The notes beneath the pieces are model-generated. The model was not told the origin of the DNA. It saw nothing but the letters and a program-made list of their open reading frames with translations, and did not search any database. Source: Mucilaginibacter rigui (GTDB lineage Bacteria > Bacteroidota > Bacteroidia > Sphingobacteriales > Sphingobacteriaceae). Taken from it: 64,000 nt of DNA. The position numbers and the translations under genes are program-made. Shown here piece by piece: positions 9,029 through 17,706 of the stretch. The stretch is from positions 992,001 to 1,056,000 of the forward strand of contig NZ_JACWMW010000001.1 of assembly GCF_014773275.1 (NCBI RefSeq), read 5' to 3'. The first letter of the stretch is position 1. The number at the start of each line of letters is the position of its first letter.

Positions 9029-9865
9029 ATGAAGGGACTGGTAAGTAAAGACGCTATAAGCAGCGAGCAGCTAAACGAACTGATTGATATTGTAAAAAAA
9101 ATCCACGGGTTTGATTTTAGCGATTATACAGAAGCATCTTTTAAAAGGCGGCTGGCACGTATAATGATGCTTAAAAAGCTGGAGTTTTACGATCTGAAGC
9201 ATGTGTTGGTGAACGACGCCGGGTTTTTCCAGGAGTTTTTGGAAGAAATTACGGTTAACGTTACCGAGATGTTTCGTGATCCAACTTTTTATAAAGCGCT
9301 TAAAAATCAGGTAGTGCCTTATCTTTCCACCTATCAGCATGTAAAAATATGGTGCGCCGGTTGTTCATCCGGCGAAGAGGTTTACTCGCTGGCCATTTTA
9401 TTGAATGAAGAGAACCTTGGTAAAAAATCGTTCATCTATGGTACCGATATTAACACCGAGGTGTTGAACGAGGCACGTAAAGGCATATATAGCCTGCGCA
9501 AAATAAAAAGCTACTCCGAAAATTACCTGTTTACAGGTTTGCCCGGTTCCCTTACCGATCATTTTACCATGATGTATGATGCTGCTGCTATACATAGCGA
9601 ACTAAAGCAGAATACGCTGTTCTCTGTACATAACCTGATATCTGATACAGGCTTCAACGAGTTTCAGATGATAAGCTGCCGTAATGTATTTATCTATTTT
9701 GAAACCGAACTGCAATATAAAATACTCGATCTGTTTTATAAAAGCCTGTGCCCGTTAGGATATCTTTGTTTAGGTAACAAGGAAACTATTCGTTCAGAAG
9801 CTTTTCGTAAAAAGTTTAAGGTGATCAATCAGAAAGAAAACATATACCAAAAAATTGGCTCTTGA
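9029..9865 (+). CDS. cheR: CheR-type protein-glutamate methyltransferase
   Basis: A 278-residue cytosolic methyltransferase that transfers methyl groups from S-adenosylmethionine to glutamates. The N-terminal helical CheR domain (residues 1-75) leads into TVNVTEMFRDP and the SAM-binding segment WCAGCSSGEEVYSLA near 108-122. The later ISCRNVFIYF segment is also diagnostic. The length is usual for the family. It starts 3 bases after the hybrid kinase and overlaps the cheB start by 11 bases. No chemoreceptor, CheA or CheW occurs in the window, so its substrate is probably the Glu/Gln-rich coiled coil of the neighbouring kinase; this is inference. Confidence 0.9.
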   Translation: MKGLVSKDAISSEQLNELIDIVKKIHGFDFSDYTEASFKRRLARIMMLKKLEFYDLKHVLVNDAGFFQEFLEEITVNVTEMFRDPTFYKALKNQVVPYLSTYQHVKIWCAGCSSGEEVYSLAILLNEENLGKKSFIYGTDINTEVLNEARKGIYSLRKIKSYSENYLFTGLPGSLTDHFTMMYDAAAIHSELKQNTLFSVHNLISDTGFNEFQMISCRNVFIYFETELQYKILDLFYKSLCPLGYLCLGNKETIRSEAFRKKFKVINQKENIYQKIGS

Positions 9866-10448
9866 TGATAAAATAAAGCAACGATGGGCTAACTCCCGTA
9901 TACTGCTGTTGGGCGGTTCGGCAGGGTCGTTTAAATTGTTGTTTAAGTTGGTGAAATTATTGCCGCCAAATCTTAATAAAACGGTTATCATAATTATACA
10001 TCGCAAAAAGAACTTTTTTAGCGAAATAGAAAAACTCTTTGCAGAAAATAGCCGTATGTTGTTGAGGGAAATTAGCGATAAAGAGCCGGTAATGAATAAC
10101 ACTATATACATTGCACCTGCAAATTATCATTCCCTTGTTGAAAATGCAGGCTTTTTTAGCCTGGATGTATCAGATGCGGTATGGTACTCAAAGCCATCAA
10201 TAGATGTAACTTTTGAGAGTGTTGCCGAAGTTTATAAAGAACGGGTTACGGCAGTTTTGTTTTCGGGAGCAAACCAGGATGGGGCGGAAGGGTTGCTAAA
10301 GTTACGGAAGAAAGGGGCGCTTACTATAGCGCAAGACCCGGAAGATGCTGAAATGACCGAAATGCCGCAGGCTGCAATTGATATACACGCGGCCGAATAC
10401 GTTTTAAGAACGACAGAGATTTTTGAACTACTTGAAGATACTAATTGA
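9855..10448 (+). CDS. cheB: CheB-type methylesterase domain protein, no receiver
   Basis: A 197-residue stand-alone CheB methylesterase domain. The catalytic triad can be placed at Ser22 in LLGGSAGS, His49 in IIIIHRKK and Asp142 in FSGANQDGAEG. Classical CheB proteins carry an N-terminal receiver that gates this domain; here it is absent, so control must be external. The only start in frame before the catalytic serine is TTG at 9855, overlapping cheR by 11 bases, which fits translational coupling. A nearby ATG at 9865 is out of frame. With CheR it forms a methylation/demethylation pair placed between two multidomain kinases. Confidence 0.85.
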   Translation: MALDDKIKQRWANSRILLLGGSAGSFKLLFKLVKLLPPNLNKTVIIIIHRKKNFFSEIEKLFAENSRMLLREISDKEPVMNNTIYIAPANYHSLVENAGFFSLDVSDAVWYSKPSIDVTFESVAEVYKERVTAVLFSGANQDGAEGLLKLRKKGALTIAQDPEDAEMTEMPQAAIDIHAAEYVLRTTEIFELLEDTN

Positions 10449-10464
10449 CCCTTACTTTAGTTAA

Positions 10465-12411
10465 ATGACCCCAATCAATATCCTTATTGTTGACGACAGA
10501 GAGGAAAACATTATAGCCCTTGAGGCGCTATTAAGCCGTAACGATATACGGTTGTTTAGTACCACGTCGCCCAACGATGCGCTGAAAATAGCTTGGGATA
10601 ACCCTATATCAATAGCTCTTGTTGATGTTCAGATGCCCGGAATGGATGGTTTTGAACTGGTAGAAATGCTAAAATCAAACCCGCGTACAAAAGATATAAT
10701 GGTAATTTTTGTTACAGCCATATCTAAAGAGGCCAAATACGCCGTTAAAGGTTTTGGCGCCGGCGCGGTCGATTACCTTTACAAACCGCTCGACCCCTAT
10801 ATAACATCCGCCAAGGTTGATGCCTTTATACAGCTTGCCCGCACACAAGACGAGATAAAACAAAAGAACGAGGAACTGCAAAATTTTGCCATCGTTGTAA
10901 AAAACAGTGCCGATATTATTTGTTCGGTTGATGCAGATAATTTCCGGATAAAAACGGTTAACCCCGCTGTTGAAACTATTTTGGGTTACAAACAAACCGA
11001 AGTATTCGGAAAAAGCATAGTAGACCTTGCCGTTGATGCCAATCGGTCGGACTTTAGAAAGAAACTGGGTGAGATAATTAAAGATAACCTCAGCTTCTCG
11101 GTGTTCGAATTTCAGTTTAATACATTCGAGAAACATATTATTTGGGTAGAGTGCCGTGCATCATATCGTAATAAAACCATATTTATAAACATTAGCGATA
11201 TTTCGCCTCAGAAGAGTTACCAGCAGCAGCTTATTAAATCAAAGGAAACTGCTGAATATGGTAAAAAGGTTAAGGAAACATTTTTGGCAAACATGAGCCA
11301 TGAACTACGCACGCCTGTTAACGGTATTATAGGCCTTAGTAACTTGCTGCGTAAAACACCATTGAACGATCAGCAAAGTGGTTTACTGGCCATGCTGGAA
11401 ACCTCGTCGCGCTCATTATTGGGGGTAATAAACGATGTGCTGGATATCTCAAAGATAGAGGCGGGCAAATTTAGCATCGTTCGTTCGCCCAATAACCTTA
11501 AATCTATTGTGAATTCTGTATTTGGCCTGTTAAAGTTTAATGCCGACGAAAAGAACATTGAGTTTTTATTAGAAGTAGATAATGATGTGCCTGATACCCT
11601 GCAGATAGATTCGTTACGGTTGAACCAGATACTGATGAACCTGCTGAGCAACTCTATTAAATTTACCGATAGAGGGCATGTTAAACTAACAGTATCGGTA
11701 CTGCAAAAACTTAATGATAAGGTTAAGCTTAAATTTAGTATAGAAGATACCGGCATAGGCATACCATCAGATAAATTGGCAAGAATCTTTGAATCGTTTG
11801 AACAGGCCGACGAAGATACCGCCAGTAAATATGGCGGCACAGGGCTTGGGCTTACCATTGTAAAAAAATTAATAGAACTTAAAGGCGGCGACCTTACCGT
11901 AAGCAGTAAACCCGGCCAGGGCAGCACGTTTAACTTTGTTAATTGGTTTAGTGTGGCAACACAGCCACCGGGCGAAAAAATTGTAAAGCCGGATAAAAAA
12001 CTGGCCCGGTTTGTAAATACACGCGTTTTGGTTGCCGAAGATAATATGATAAACCAGTTTATGGTAGCAAAAATACTGAAGGACTGGAATGTTGAGGTAT
12101 CGGTAGCCGAAAATGGCGATAAGGCCATTGCCCTGTTAAAAGAAGAACAATTTGACCTGGTTTTGATGGATACCCATATGCCTGGTATAAACGGTTACCA
12201 GGCCGCGCGTATCATCCGTATGGAGCTGGAGGAGCCAATGAGGAGTGTTCCTATTATATCACTTTCGGCATCGGCATTTGAGCACGAGCAGATGGAAGCC
12301 TTATCGGCAGGGATGAACGATGTTTTGCCAAAGCCTTTTGAACCGCAGGAGCTTCATACTAAAATGGTGAAATTACTTGATAGCAAAGTGGGGGTTAAAA
12401 GTCCAGCTTAG
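10465..12411 (+). CDS. Hybrid histidine kinase (receiver-PAS-HisKA-HATPase-receiver)
   Basis: A 648-residue soluble kinase without membrane segments. An N-terminal receiver (residues 5-125, phospho-Asp in ALVDVQMPG) is followed by a short coiled coil and a PAS domain near 145-265. HisKA has His279 in NMSHELRTP, and HATPase_c has DTGIGIP and GGTGLGL. The C-terminal receiver near 525-640 contains VAEDNMINQ and LMDTHMPGING. The N-terminal receiver suggests input from another kinase, probably the hybrid kinase two genes upstream. It starts 16 bases after cheB and its end overlaps the convergent ogt by 17 bases. No DNA-binding output domain is present in the cluster. Confidence 0.9.
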   Translation: MTPINILIVDDREENIIALEALLSRNDIRLFSTTSPNDALKIAWDNPISIALVDVQMPGMDGFELVEMLKSNPRTKDIMVIFVTAISKEAKYAVKGFGAGAVDYLYKPLDPYITSAKVDAFIQLARTQDEIKQKNEELQNFAIVVKNSADIICSVDADNFRIKTVNPAVETILGYKQTEVFGKSIVDLAVDANRSDFRKKLGEIIKDNLSFSVFEFQFNTFEKHIIWVECRASYRNKTIFINISDISPQKSYQQQLIKSKETAEYGKKVKETFLANMSHELRTPVNGIIGLSNLLRKTPLNDQQSGLLAMLETSSRSLLGVINDVLDISKIEAGKFSIVRSPNNLKSIVNSVFGLLKFNADEKNIEFLLEVDNDVPDTLQIDSLRLNQILMNLLSNSIKFTDRGHVKLTVSVLQKLNDKVKLKFSIEDTGIGIPSDKLARIFESFEQADEDTASKYGGTGLGLTIVKKLIELKGGDLTVSSKPGQGSTFNFVNWFSVATQPPGEKIVKPDKKLARFVNTRVLVAEDNMINQFMVAKILKDWNVEVSVAENGDKAIALLKEEQFDLVLMDTHMPGINGYQAARIIRMELEEPMRSVPIISLSASAFEHEQMEALSAGMNDVLPKPFEPQELHTKMVKLLDSKVGVKSPA

Positions 12412-12880
12412 TTTGGCCGGTGCCCATAACCCTGGCTTCATGATCAAGCAGCCATTGTTTGCGCCACAGGCCGCCTGCATATCCTGTTAAGCTACCATTA
12501 CTGCCAATAACACGGTGGCAGGGTACAATTATCCACAAATCATTTTTTCCGTTGGCTGCCGCTATTGCACGTATAGCCAGCGGGTTTTTCATATTATCAG
12601 ACTGCTGGCCATAAGTTATGGTTTTGCCATAAGGTATCTTTAACAGCTCCTTCCATACTTCCTGCTGAAAATCTGTGCCGGGTTGGTTAAGGGGCAGGTC
12701 AAAATCTTTGCGGCAGCCGGCAAAGTATTCGTCGAGTTGTTTAGTAGCTTCTATCAGCAGCGGTTGTTCGGTAGTAGTTTCTTCCACTGTTTCATCGCGG
12801 ATAGATACCCTGGTAATATGTGTATCATCAGCCGTAATTAAGGCAATGCCTACAGGTGTGCGGTGATAAACTTCATACAT
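12395..12880 (-). CDS. ogt: Methylated-DNA--protein-cysteine methyltransferase
   Basis: A 161-residue repair protein that moves alkyl groups from O6-alkylguanine to its own cysteine. The active-site motif IVPCHRVIG places the acceptor at Cys121, with the preceding helix-turn-helix segment RAIAAANGKN and the following GYAGGLWRKQWLL. The length is that of the Ogt-type single-domain form without an Ada regulatory half. It starts 2 bases after the stop of the SDR gene, suggesting co-transcription, and its 3' end overlaps the convergent kinase gene by 17 bases. An MGMT-like inactive ATL protein would carry a residue other than Cys at 121, so activity is expected. Confidence 0.93.
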   Translation of the reverse strand: MYEVYHRTPVGIALITADDTHITRVSIRDETVEETTTEQPLLIEATKQLDEYFAGCRKDFDLPLNQPGTDFQQEVWKELLKIPYGKTITYGQQSDNMKNPLAIRAIAAANGKNDLWIIVPCHRVIGSNGSLTGYAGGLWRKQWLLDHEARVMGTGQTKLDF

Positions 12881-12882
12881 GT

Positions 12883-13695
12883 TTATTCGCCCTGTTGCGC
12901 TTTATTAAGCGATTTTAGATACACCTTGCTCATTTTACCACCAATGAATTTTTTGGGTAAAAAGTTCATAAACACGTTGCCAACGCGGTTAAGCAGGCCC
13001 GGCACATAATTGTACTTACGGGTTATAAAAGCGTGGATACCTTCTTTAGCAGCCTCGCTCACCGGCATCAGCCAGCCTTTAAGTTCATTAAATTTGCTGT
13101 TGTCGGTCATTTCGGTAGCAATACCGCCCGGGGCGAAAACCGTTATGGCAAATTCAGGGTTGGTTAATTCATTATGTAAGGCGCTGCCAAATGCGGTTAT
13201 AAACGCCTTGGTTGCCGAATATGCTGCCTGGTAGGGTACCGGGAAATAGCCCGCCATACTTGATACCAGCATCACGCTGCCTTCTTTACCCGGTTGCTCA
13301 AAATACTTTACCAGGTTATTAGTCATGCGTACTACGCCAATTACATTTGTTTTAAGGATGCTCTCAAAGTTATCCCACGGCAGTTCGGTATGGCGGCCAA
13401 AATAGGTTACACCGGCGTTTAAAATAGCGCCGTAAAGGTTGCCATCGGTAATGCTTTCGGCAATTACGCGGTCGGCCTCTTCGGGGATGGATAGGTCGGC
13501 TACAATAACTTTTACCTGTATGCCCGCGGTTTTTTCCAGTTCGGCCTTCAGCTCGTTCAGTTTATCGGCGCGGCGGGCAGCAATAATCAGGTTGGCTTTA
13601 TGCATATTCGCCAGTTGCCTTGCCATTTCCTGCCCAAGCCCGCTCGATGCGCCTGTAACCAATACCCATTTATTATTTAACCGCAGGTGTTTCAT
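12883..13695 (-). CDS. Short-chain dehydrogenase/reductase
   Basis: A 270-residue NAD(P)-dependent oxidoreductase of the classical SDR family. The cofactor motif GASSGLG starts at residue 15, NAG is in ILNAGVTYFG near 93, and the catalytic Ser145/146, Tyr159 and Lys163 appear in VSSMAG and AAYSATKAF. Basic residues RR at 41-42 suggest NADPH preference. The C-terminal part resembles the DltE/YqjQ-like group, with a hydrophobic end possibly touching the membrane. The substrate cannot be predicted. It is probably the first gene of a two-gene unit with ogt. Its upstream side faces the eight-copy hairpin array. Confidence 0.88.
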   Translation of the reverse strand: MKHLRLNNKWVLVTGASSGLGQEMARQLANMHKANLIIAARRADKLNELKAELEKTAGIQVKVIVADLSIPEEADRVIAESITDGNLYGAILNAGVTYFGRHTELPWDNFESILKTNVIGVVRMTNNLVKYFEQPGKEGSVMLVSSMAGYFPVPYQAAYSATKAFITAFGSALHNELTNPEFAITVFAPGGIATEMTDNSKFNELKGWLMPVSEAAKEGIHAFITRKYNYVPGLLNRVGNVFMNFLPKKFIGGKMSKVYLKSLNKAQQGE

Positions 13696-13739
13696 GCTGC
13701 TAAGTTATATTTTTAGTCGGAAAGACGGAAAGATAAGAG

Positions 13740-14320
13740 TAGATGTCAGTCTGAACTTGTCGAAGACCTATACCACTTGCTAATGGTTCGACAGGCTCAT
13801 CAGGACAAACTCGATATGTCAGTCTGAGCTTGTCGAAGACCTGTACCACTTGCTAATGGTTCGACAGGCTCACCATGACAAACTCGATATGTCAGTCTGA
13901 GCTTGTCGAAGACCTGTACCACCGGCTAATGGTTCGACAGACACACCATGACAAACTCGATATGTCAGTCTGAGTTTGCCGAAGACCTGTACCACTTGCT
14001 AATGGTTTGACAGGCTCACCATGACAAATTCGATATGTCAGTCTGAGCTTGTCGAAGACCTATACCACCTGCTAATGGTTTGACAGGCTCACCATGATAA
14101 ACTCGATATGTCAGTCTGAGCTTGTCGAAGACCTGTACCACTTGCTAATGGTTCGACAGGCTCACCATGACAAACTCGATATGTCAGTCTGAGCTTGTCG
14201 AAGACCTGTACCACTTGCTAATGGTTCGACAGGCGCACCATGACAAATTCGATATGTCAGTCTGAGCTTGTCGAAGACCTGTACCACTTGCTAATGGTTC
14301 GACAGGCTCACCATGACAAG
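13740..14320. repeat. Eight tandem copies of a 73-bp hairpin-forming repeat
   Basis: The marker GATATGTCAGTCTGAGCTTG occurs at 13813, 13886, 13959, 14032, 14105, 14178 and 14251, exactly 73 bases apart, and a variant first copy starts at about 13740. Each unit contains GAGCTTGTCGAA and, 21 bases later, TTCGACAGGCTC, inverted repeats with one mismatch, plus outer TGTCA/TGACA arms. Copies differ by only a few bases. The array fills most of the 709-base gap between two divergently transcribed genes (SDR and ccmB), so it lies between their 5' ends. No open frame or recognised RNA is present in this gap. Confidence 0.95.
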
Positions 14321-14404
14321 CCGTATTTATAAACCCTTGTTTTTCTTCTGACTTTCCCACTTTCGGGCTTCTTCTCTTCCCAACTTTTTAGCTTTCTTTG
14401 CAAT

Positions 14405-15088
14405 ATGAAACTTGTGGGGCAAACTATTGAACTTTTAAAAAAGGAGATCATCCTGGAATGGCGGTCAAAATACGCATTCAATGGTATCCTGCTTTATATT
14501 GTTTCAACCGTGTTTGTATGTTATATTTCCTTTAACCTTAACCCCGGTTTTAAAGAGAGCCAGGGCTACCCCATAGTATGGAACATCCTGTTCTGGATAA
14601 TTATGCTGTTTGCATCAGTTAACGCCATCGCCAAAAGCTTTTTGCAGGAGAGTAAAAGCCGTTTATTATATTACTATACTATTGCGCATCCGCAGGCTAT
14701 CATTTTATCAAAAACCATTTACAATACTTTATTAATGGCGCTGTTAAGTGTATTGGCTTTACTGGTTTATAAGCTGTTTTTTCCTAACCCGGTGGGCGAT
14801 ACGCTTTTTTACTTTATTACGGTATTACTGGGTGCCATGAGCTTTTCTACCGTGTTCACCATGCTGTCGGCAATAGCATCAAAAGCAGGGAATAACGGTA
14901 CGCTTATGGCTATTTTAAGCTTCCCCGTTATTATCCCGGTAATATTATTGCTGGTAAAAGTAAGCAAGGCTGCCATGGATGGTATAGACCGTAGCCTTAG
15001 CTTTGGTAACATTGGTGTGTTGTTAGCAATAAATGTTATTGTAATTGCGTCTTCATTAATACTTTTTCCATATCTGTGGCGCGACTAA
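14405..15088 (+). CDS. ccmB: Heme exporter membrane subunit CcmB
   Basis: A 227-residue inner-membrane protein, the permease of the CcmAB ABC transporter of the cytochrome c maturation system I. Six hydrophobic segments are visible. The N-terminal ELLKKEIILEWRSKYAFNGI and the QESKSRLLYYYTIAHPQAIILSKT region are typical. CcmB works with the ATPase CcmA to release heme-loaded CcmE from CcmC; no ccmA lies in the window. The ATG is 4 bases after TTTCTTTG, a near match to the -7 box. Its stop overlaps the next start by one base (TAATG), indicating coupling. Confidence 0.9.
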   Translation: MKLVGQTIELLKKEIILEWRSKYAFNGILLYIVSTVFVCYISFNLNPGFKESQGYPIVWNILFWIIMLFASVNAIAKSFLQESKSRLLYYYTIAHPQAIILSKTIYNTLLMALLSVLALLVYKLFFPNPVGDTLFYFITVLLGAMSFSTVFTMLSAIASKAGNNGTLMAILSFPVIIPVILLLVKVSKAAMDGIDRSLSFGNIGVLLAINVIVIASSLILFPYLWRD

Positions 15089-16305
15089 TGTTTTCAATAC
15101 CCCAACATAAATTATTGCACCGCTGTTTATACACAGCCATTATTTTACTTGTACTACCATTTGCTGTTTCTGCACAAACCATAACCGGTAAGGTAGTGAG
15201 TGCACCATCAAAAACAGGCGTGGCCAAAGCCAGCGTGTTTTTAAACAATGCAACCTTTGGTACCGCTACCGAGGATGATGGCACATTTAGCCTGCGTGGT
15301 GTAAAGCCGGGGCAGTATGATTTAATTGTATCTGTAATTGGTTTTGAAGAATACACCCAAAAGGTACAGGTAGGCTCAACGCCTATAAACCTGAATATAT
15401 CGCTTACCCCAAAGGTGATGATGATGCGCGAGGTGGTGATTAGCAGTAACGCCGACTGGAAAAAGAATTTTGAACAATTTAAAAAGGAATTTATAGGTAC
15501 TACCGAAAATGCCAAATACTGCCGGATAGATAACCCGCGCATATTAAACCTGATGTATACGCGTAAAACCCAAATGCTGGAGGCATCAACCGATGAGTTT
15601 TTGGTGATGGAAAACGAAGCCCTGGGTTACCGTGTAAAGTTTTTACTGAAAGAGTTTACCAGCAGCGGCCTCACCAATACTATAACCTACGCAGGGCGAG
15701 CGCTTTTTGAAGACCTGCCCGGCACAGCCGCCCAAAAACAAAAATGGAAAGAAAAGCGAGATGAAGCATATTATGGTTCGGCCCGGCATTTTTACCGCTC
15801 GCTTTATAAAAACCGGTTAACGCAGGAGGGTTTTATGATATACGATTTTAACCGCGCTATTGACCCTAACCGCCCGCCCGAAGCACTGATCAGGAAAAAG
15901 TTGAAAGCATTCCAGATGGTGAACCGCGATTCGGTACGGTACTGGATGCAAAAGGACGCTATGCCCAAATGGTATAAAGAACGCCTTACCAAGCCGGCTT
16001 TAACCGCTTATGATGTTTTGCGCAAACCAAAAGAGGAGGGTTTATATGTGTTAACTTTCCCAAATTTCCTTTACGTAGTTTACACAAAAAAACACGAAAC
16101 CGAAGATTTTAAAGACCTGTACCGCCCGCTGGATATGGAGAACTTTGAAACCAGCGTGATCACCCTGTTTACCCCGGCAGTGTATTTTGACCTGAACGGA
16201 ACGGTGGTAGCCGATAGCCCGCTGTATGAGGGTACCTGGTCAAAATCAAAACTGGCCAACCTGCTGCCGGTTGATTATGAACCGTCGGACCCAATAAAGA
16301 ATTAA
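15088..16305 (+). CDS. Exported protein with CarboxypepD_reg-like domain
   Basis: A 405-residue secreted or periplasmic protein. A signal peptide with a hydrophobic core (residues 14-30) ends near VSAQT. A carboxypeptidase-regulatory-like beta domain follows near 30-110, starting ITGKVVSAPSKTGVAKASV and ending SVIGFEEYTQKVQV. The remaining 290 residues contain many basic and aromatic residues and match only the general Bacteroidetes family of such outer-membrane-associated proteins. ATG at 15088 shares a base with the ccmB stop (TAATG); a GTG at 15076 is an alternative. A role in cytochrome maturation is suggested only by location between ccmB and ccmC. Confidence 0.8.
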   Translation: MFSIPQHKLLHRCLYTAIILLVLPFAVSAQTITGKVVSAPSKTGVAKASVFLNNATFGTATEDDGTFSLRGVKPGQYDLIVSVIGFEEYTQKVQVGSTPINLNISLTPKVMMMREVVISSNADWKKNFEQFKKEFIGTTENAKYCRIDNPRILNLMYTRKTQMLEASTDEFLVMENEALGYRVKFLLKEFTSSGLTNTITYAGRALFEDLPGTAAQKQKWKEKRDEAYYGSARHFYRSLYKNRLTQEGFMIYDFNRAIDPNRPPEALIRKKLKAFQMVNRDSVRYWMQKDAMPKWYKERLTKPALTAYDVLRKPKEEGLYVLTFPNFLYVVYTKKHETEDFKDLYRPLDMENFETSVITLFTPAVYFDLNGTVVADSPLYEGTWSKSKLANLLPVDYEPSDPIKN

Positions 16306-16639
16306 TCACGGTTCAGACAATCCTTTCGCGTTAGGGGTAGCAGCGGATACCGGCCTTGCGCTTAAGGCCTGCGCAGTATGAGCGGATAACCCGGGCCCCG
16401 GGCAACGCCATTATTAAGTTTGCAGAGATGGTACTACCAACAACATAAGAAAGAAAAATCGTGTATAATCGTAAAAAACGGCTTAATCCCGGTTCAAATA
16501 CCTCCATCACACAACTGTAAAACGCTATCAAACTCTCAAAGCAACATAGTTATGTAAATAAGTATCATAATTGATATGCATGCATAATGAAACATTGCTA
16601 ATAATGCTGCCAGGTGCATAAATCAAATCATCTAATTAT
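16306..16639. other. Intergenic stretch with GC-rich palindromes
   Basis: No gene is supported here. Between 16320 and 16410 the sequence is unusually GC-rich and contains GGCCTT-GCGCTT-AAGGCC (16352-16369), a CCCGGGCCCCGGG block (16391-16403) and two copies of AGCGGATA about 40 bases apart. It looks like a decayed palindromic repeat. A minus-strand frame of 66 codons covers it but has no protein-like features. From 16500 onward the sequence is AT-rich and leads into the ccmC promoter region. Confidence 0.45.
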
Positions 16640-16647
16640 TACCTTTG
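16640..16647 (+). promoter_or_regulatory. Putative -7 promoter box of ccmC
   Basis: TACCTTTG matches TAnnTTTG and ends 15 bases before the ccmC ATG at 16663. No clear -33 element was found. It suggests that ccmC-ccmD can be transcribed separately from ccmB. Confidence 0.4.
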
Positions 16648-16662
16648 CTGCATATTTTTAAT

Positions 16663-17337
16663 ATGAGATTCATTTATCAAACCTGGTGGAAGGTATTAGC
16701 CGTTGTAATTATATTTTACACGCTTGTTGCCGGGTTTCTGCTGGGTGTGCCGCGCTTACCCATATTGCACGAAACCATAAGAAATACATACTTCCACGTA
16801 CCAATGTGGATAGCCATGTTCACGGTGTTCACCATTTCGGTTATTTATAGTATAAAGTACTTGCAAACAGGTAAAGAGGAGTACGACCTGATAGCTGTTG
16901 AAGCGGCTAATACGGGGATCTTCTTTTTTGTACTGGGGCTCATAACCGGGATGCTTTGGGCCAAATATGCCTGGGGCGAATACTGGAGCAACGACCCAAA
17001 ACAAAATAGCGCCGCAATTGCCTTTTTGCTGTACTGCGCCTACCTGGTGCTGCGAAACTCGATAGATGAGGAGCAGAAGCGCGCAAAGATCTCGGCCATA
17101 TATAACATTTTCGCTTTCCCGGTAATGGTGGTGCTGATTATGGTGCTACCGCGGATGACAGACTCGTTACACCCCGGTAACGGTGGTAACCCTGCATTTG
17201 GTAAGCTGGATATGGATAACCGCATGCGTGTGGTATTGTACCCGGCCTTTATTGCCTGGTCGCTAATGGCCGTTTGGATAGCTACGATACGCTACCGCAT
17301 CCGTTTAATTGAATATAAAAAGAACGCTATCAACTAA
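16663..17337 (+). CDS. ccmC: Heme-handling membrane protein CcmC
   Basis: A 224-residue inner-membrane protein with six hydrophobic segments. The tryptophan-rich heme-handling motif appears as WAKYAWGEYWSNDPK near residues 105-119, with conserved histidines in YFHVPMW and SLHPGNGG flanking it. CcmC presents heme to the chaperone CcmE in cytochrome c maturation. The start at 16663 gives the family N-terminus MRFIYQTWW; an in-frame ATG at 16645 adds six residues but falls inside the promoter box region. The ccmD-like gene starts one base after its stop codon. Confidence 0.93.
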   Translation: MRFIYQTWWKVLAVVIIFYTLVAGFLLGVPRLPILHETIRNTYFHVPMWIAMFTVFTISVIYSIKYLQTGKEEYDLIAVEAANTGIFFFVLGLITGMLWAKYAWGEYWSNDPKQNSAAIAFLLYCAYLVLRNSIDEEQKRAKISAIYNIFAFPVMVVLIMVLPRMTDSLHPGNGGNPAFGKLDMDNRMRVVLYPAFIAWSLMAVWIATIRYRIRLIEYKKNAIN

Positions 17338-17338
17338 G

Positions 17339-17548
17339 ATGAAAAGACTTGTTTCCCTGATATTAATGCTGTTATGTTTTGTGGCTGTAAAGGCCCAGAA
17401 TGCCCAACCTGTTGAAATGGCTGATAAGATGCGCAGCGAAGGTAAAATTTACGTGGTGATAGGCACCATTGTAATTGTATTTACCGGCCTGGCCATTTAC
17501 CTGTTTAGTATTGACCGCAGATTAAAAAAAATCGAGAAGGAAAAGTAA
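17339..17548 (+). CDS. ccmD: CcmD-like small membrane protein
   Basis: A 69-residue protein with an N-terminal hydrophobic segment (residues 4-18), a short polar part and a second membrane helix near 37-55, followed by the basic end RRLKKIEKEK. CcmD proteins are small, single-helix, Lys/Arg-ended partners of CcmC and CcmE; here the first segment is probably a signal peptide cut after KAQ. The start is 1 base after the ccmC stop, so coupling is expected. Identification rests on size, topology and position rather than sequence motifs. A terminator hairpin follows at once. Confidence 0.75.
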   Translation: MKRLVSLILMLLCFVAVKAQNAQPVEMADKMRSEGKIYVVIGTIVIVFTGLAIYLFSIDRRLKKIEKEK

Positions 17549-17552
17549 ATCA

Positions 17553-17594
17553 AAAGCCCTATCAGTTTTGTTTAAACCTTGATTTAGGGCCTTT
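17553..17594 (+). terminator. Hairpin after ccmCD
   Basis: AAAGCCCTATCA near 17553-17564 pairs with TGATTTAGGGCCTTT at 17580-17594 around a T-rich loop. It lies 5 bases after the ccmD stop and would separate ccmCD from the following dehydrogenase gene. Confidence 0.55.
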
Positions 17595-17706
17595 ATAATA
17601 ACATGTGTAACCAATACACTAACATTAAAAATTTGCATTATTGATAAAAAATATACCAAATTTGTGCACTTTTTTAAGGAATTAATTATTTATCCAATTC
17701 TAAATT

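Noticed and set aside
11370..12128. 252-codon minus-strand open frame inside the second kinase gene
   Set aside because: Antisense to the kinase and receiver motifs; Ser/Leu-rich shadow composition.
13740..14320. CRISPR array at the tandem repeats
   Set aside because: The copies are contiguous 73-bp units with no unique spacers, and no cas genes are present.
16331..16531. 66-codon minus-strand frame in the ccmC upstream gap
   Set aside because: Covers the GC-rich palindromes and lacks a promoter or family pattern.
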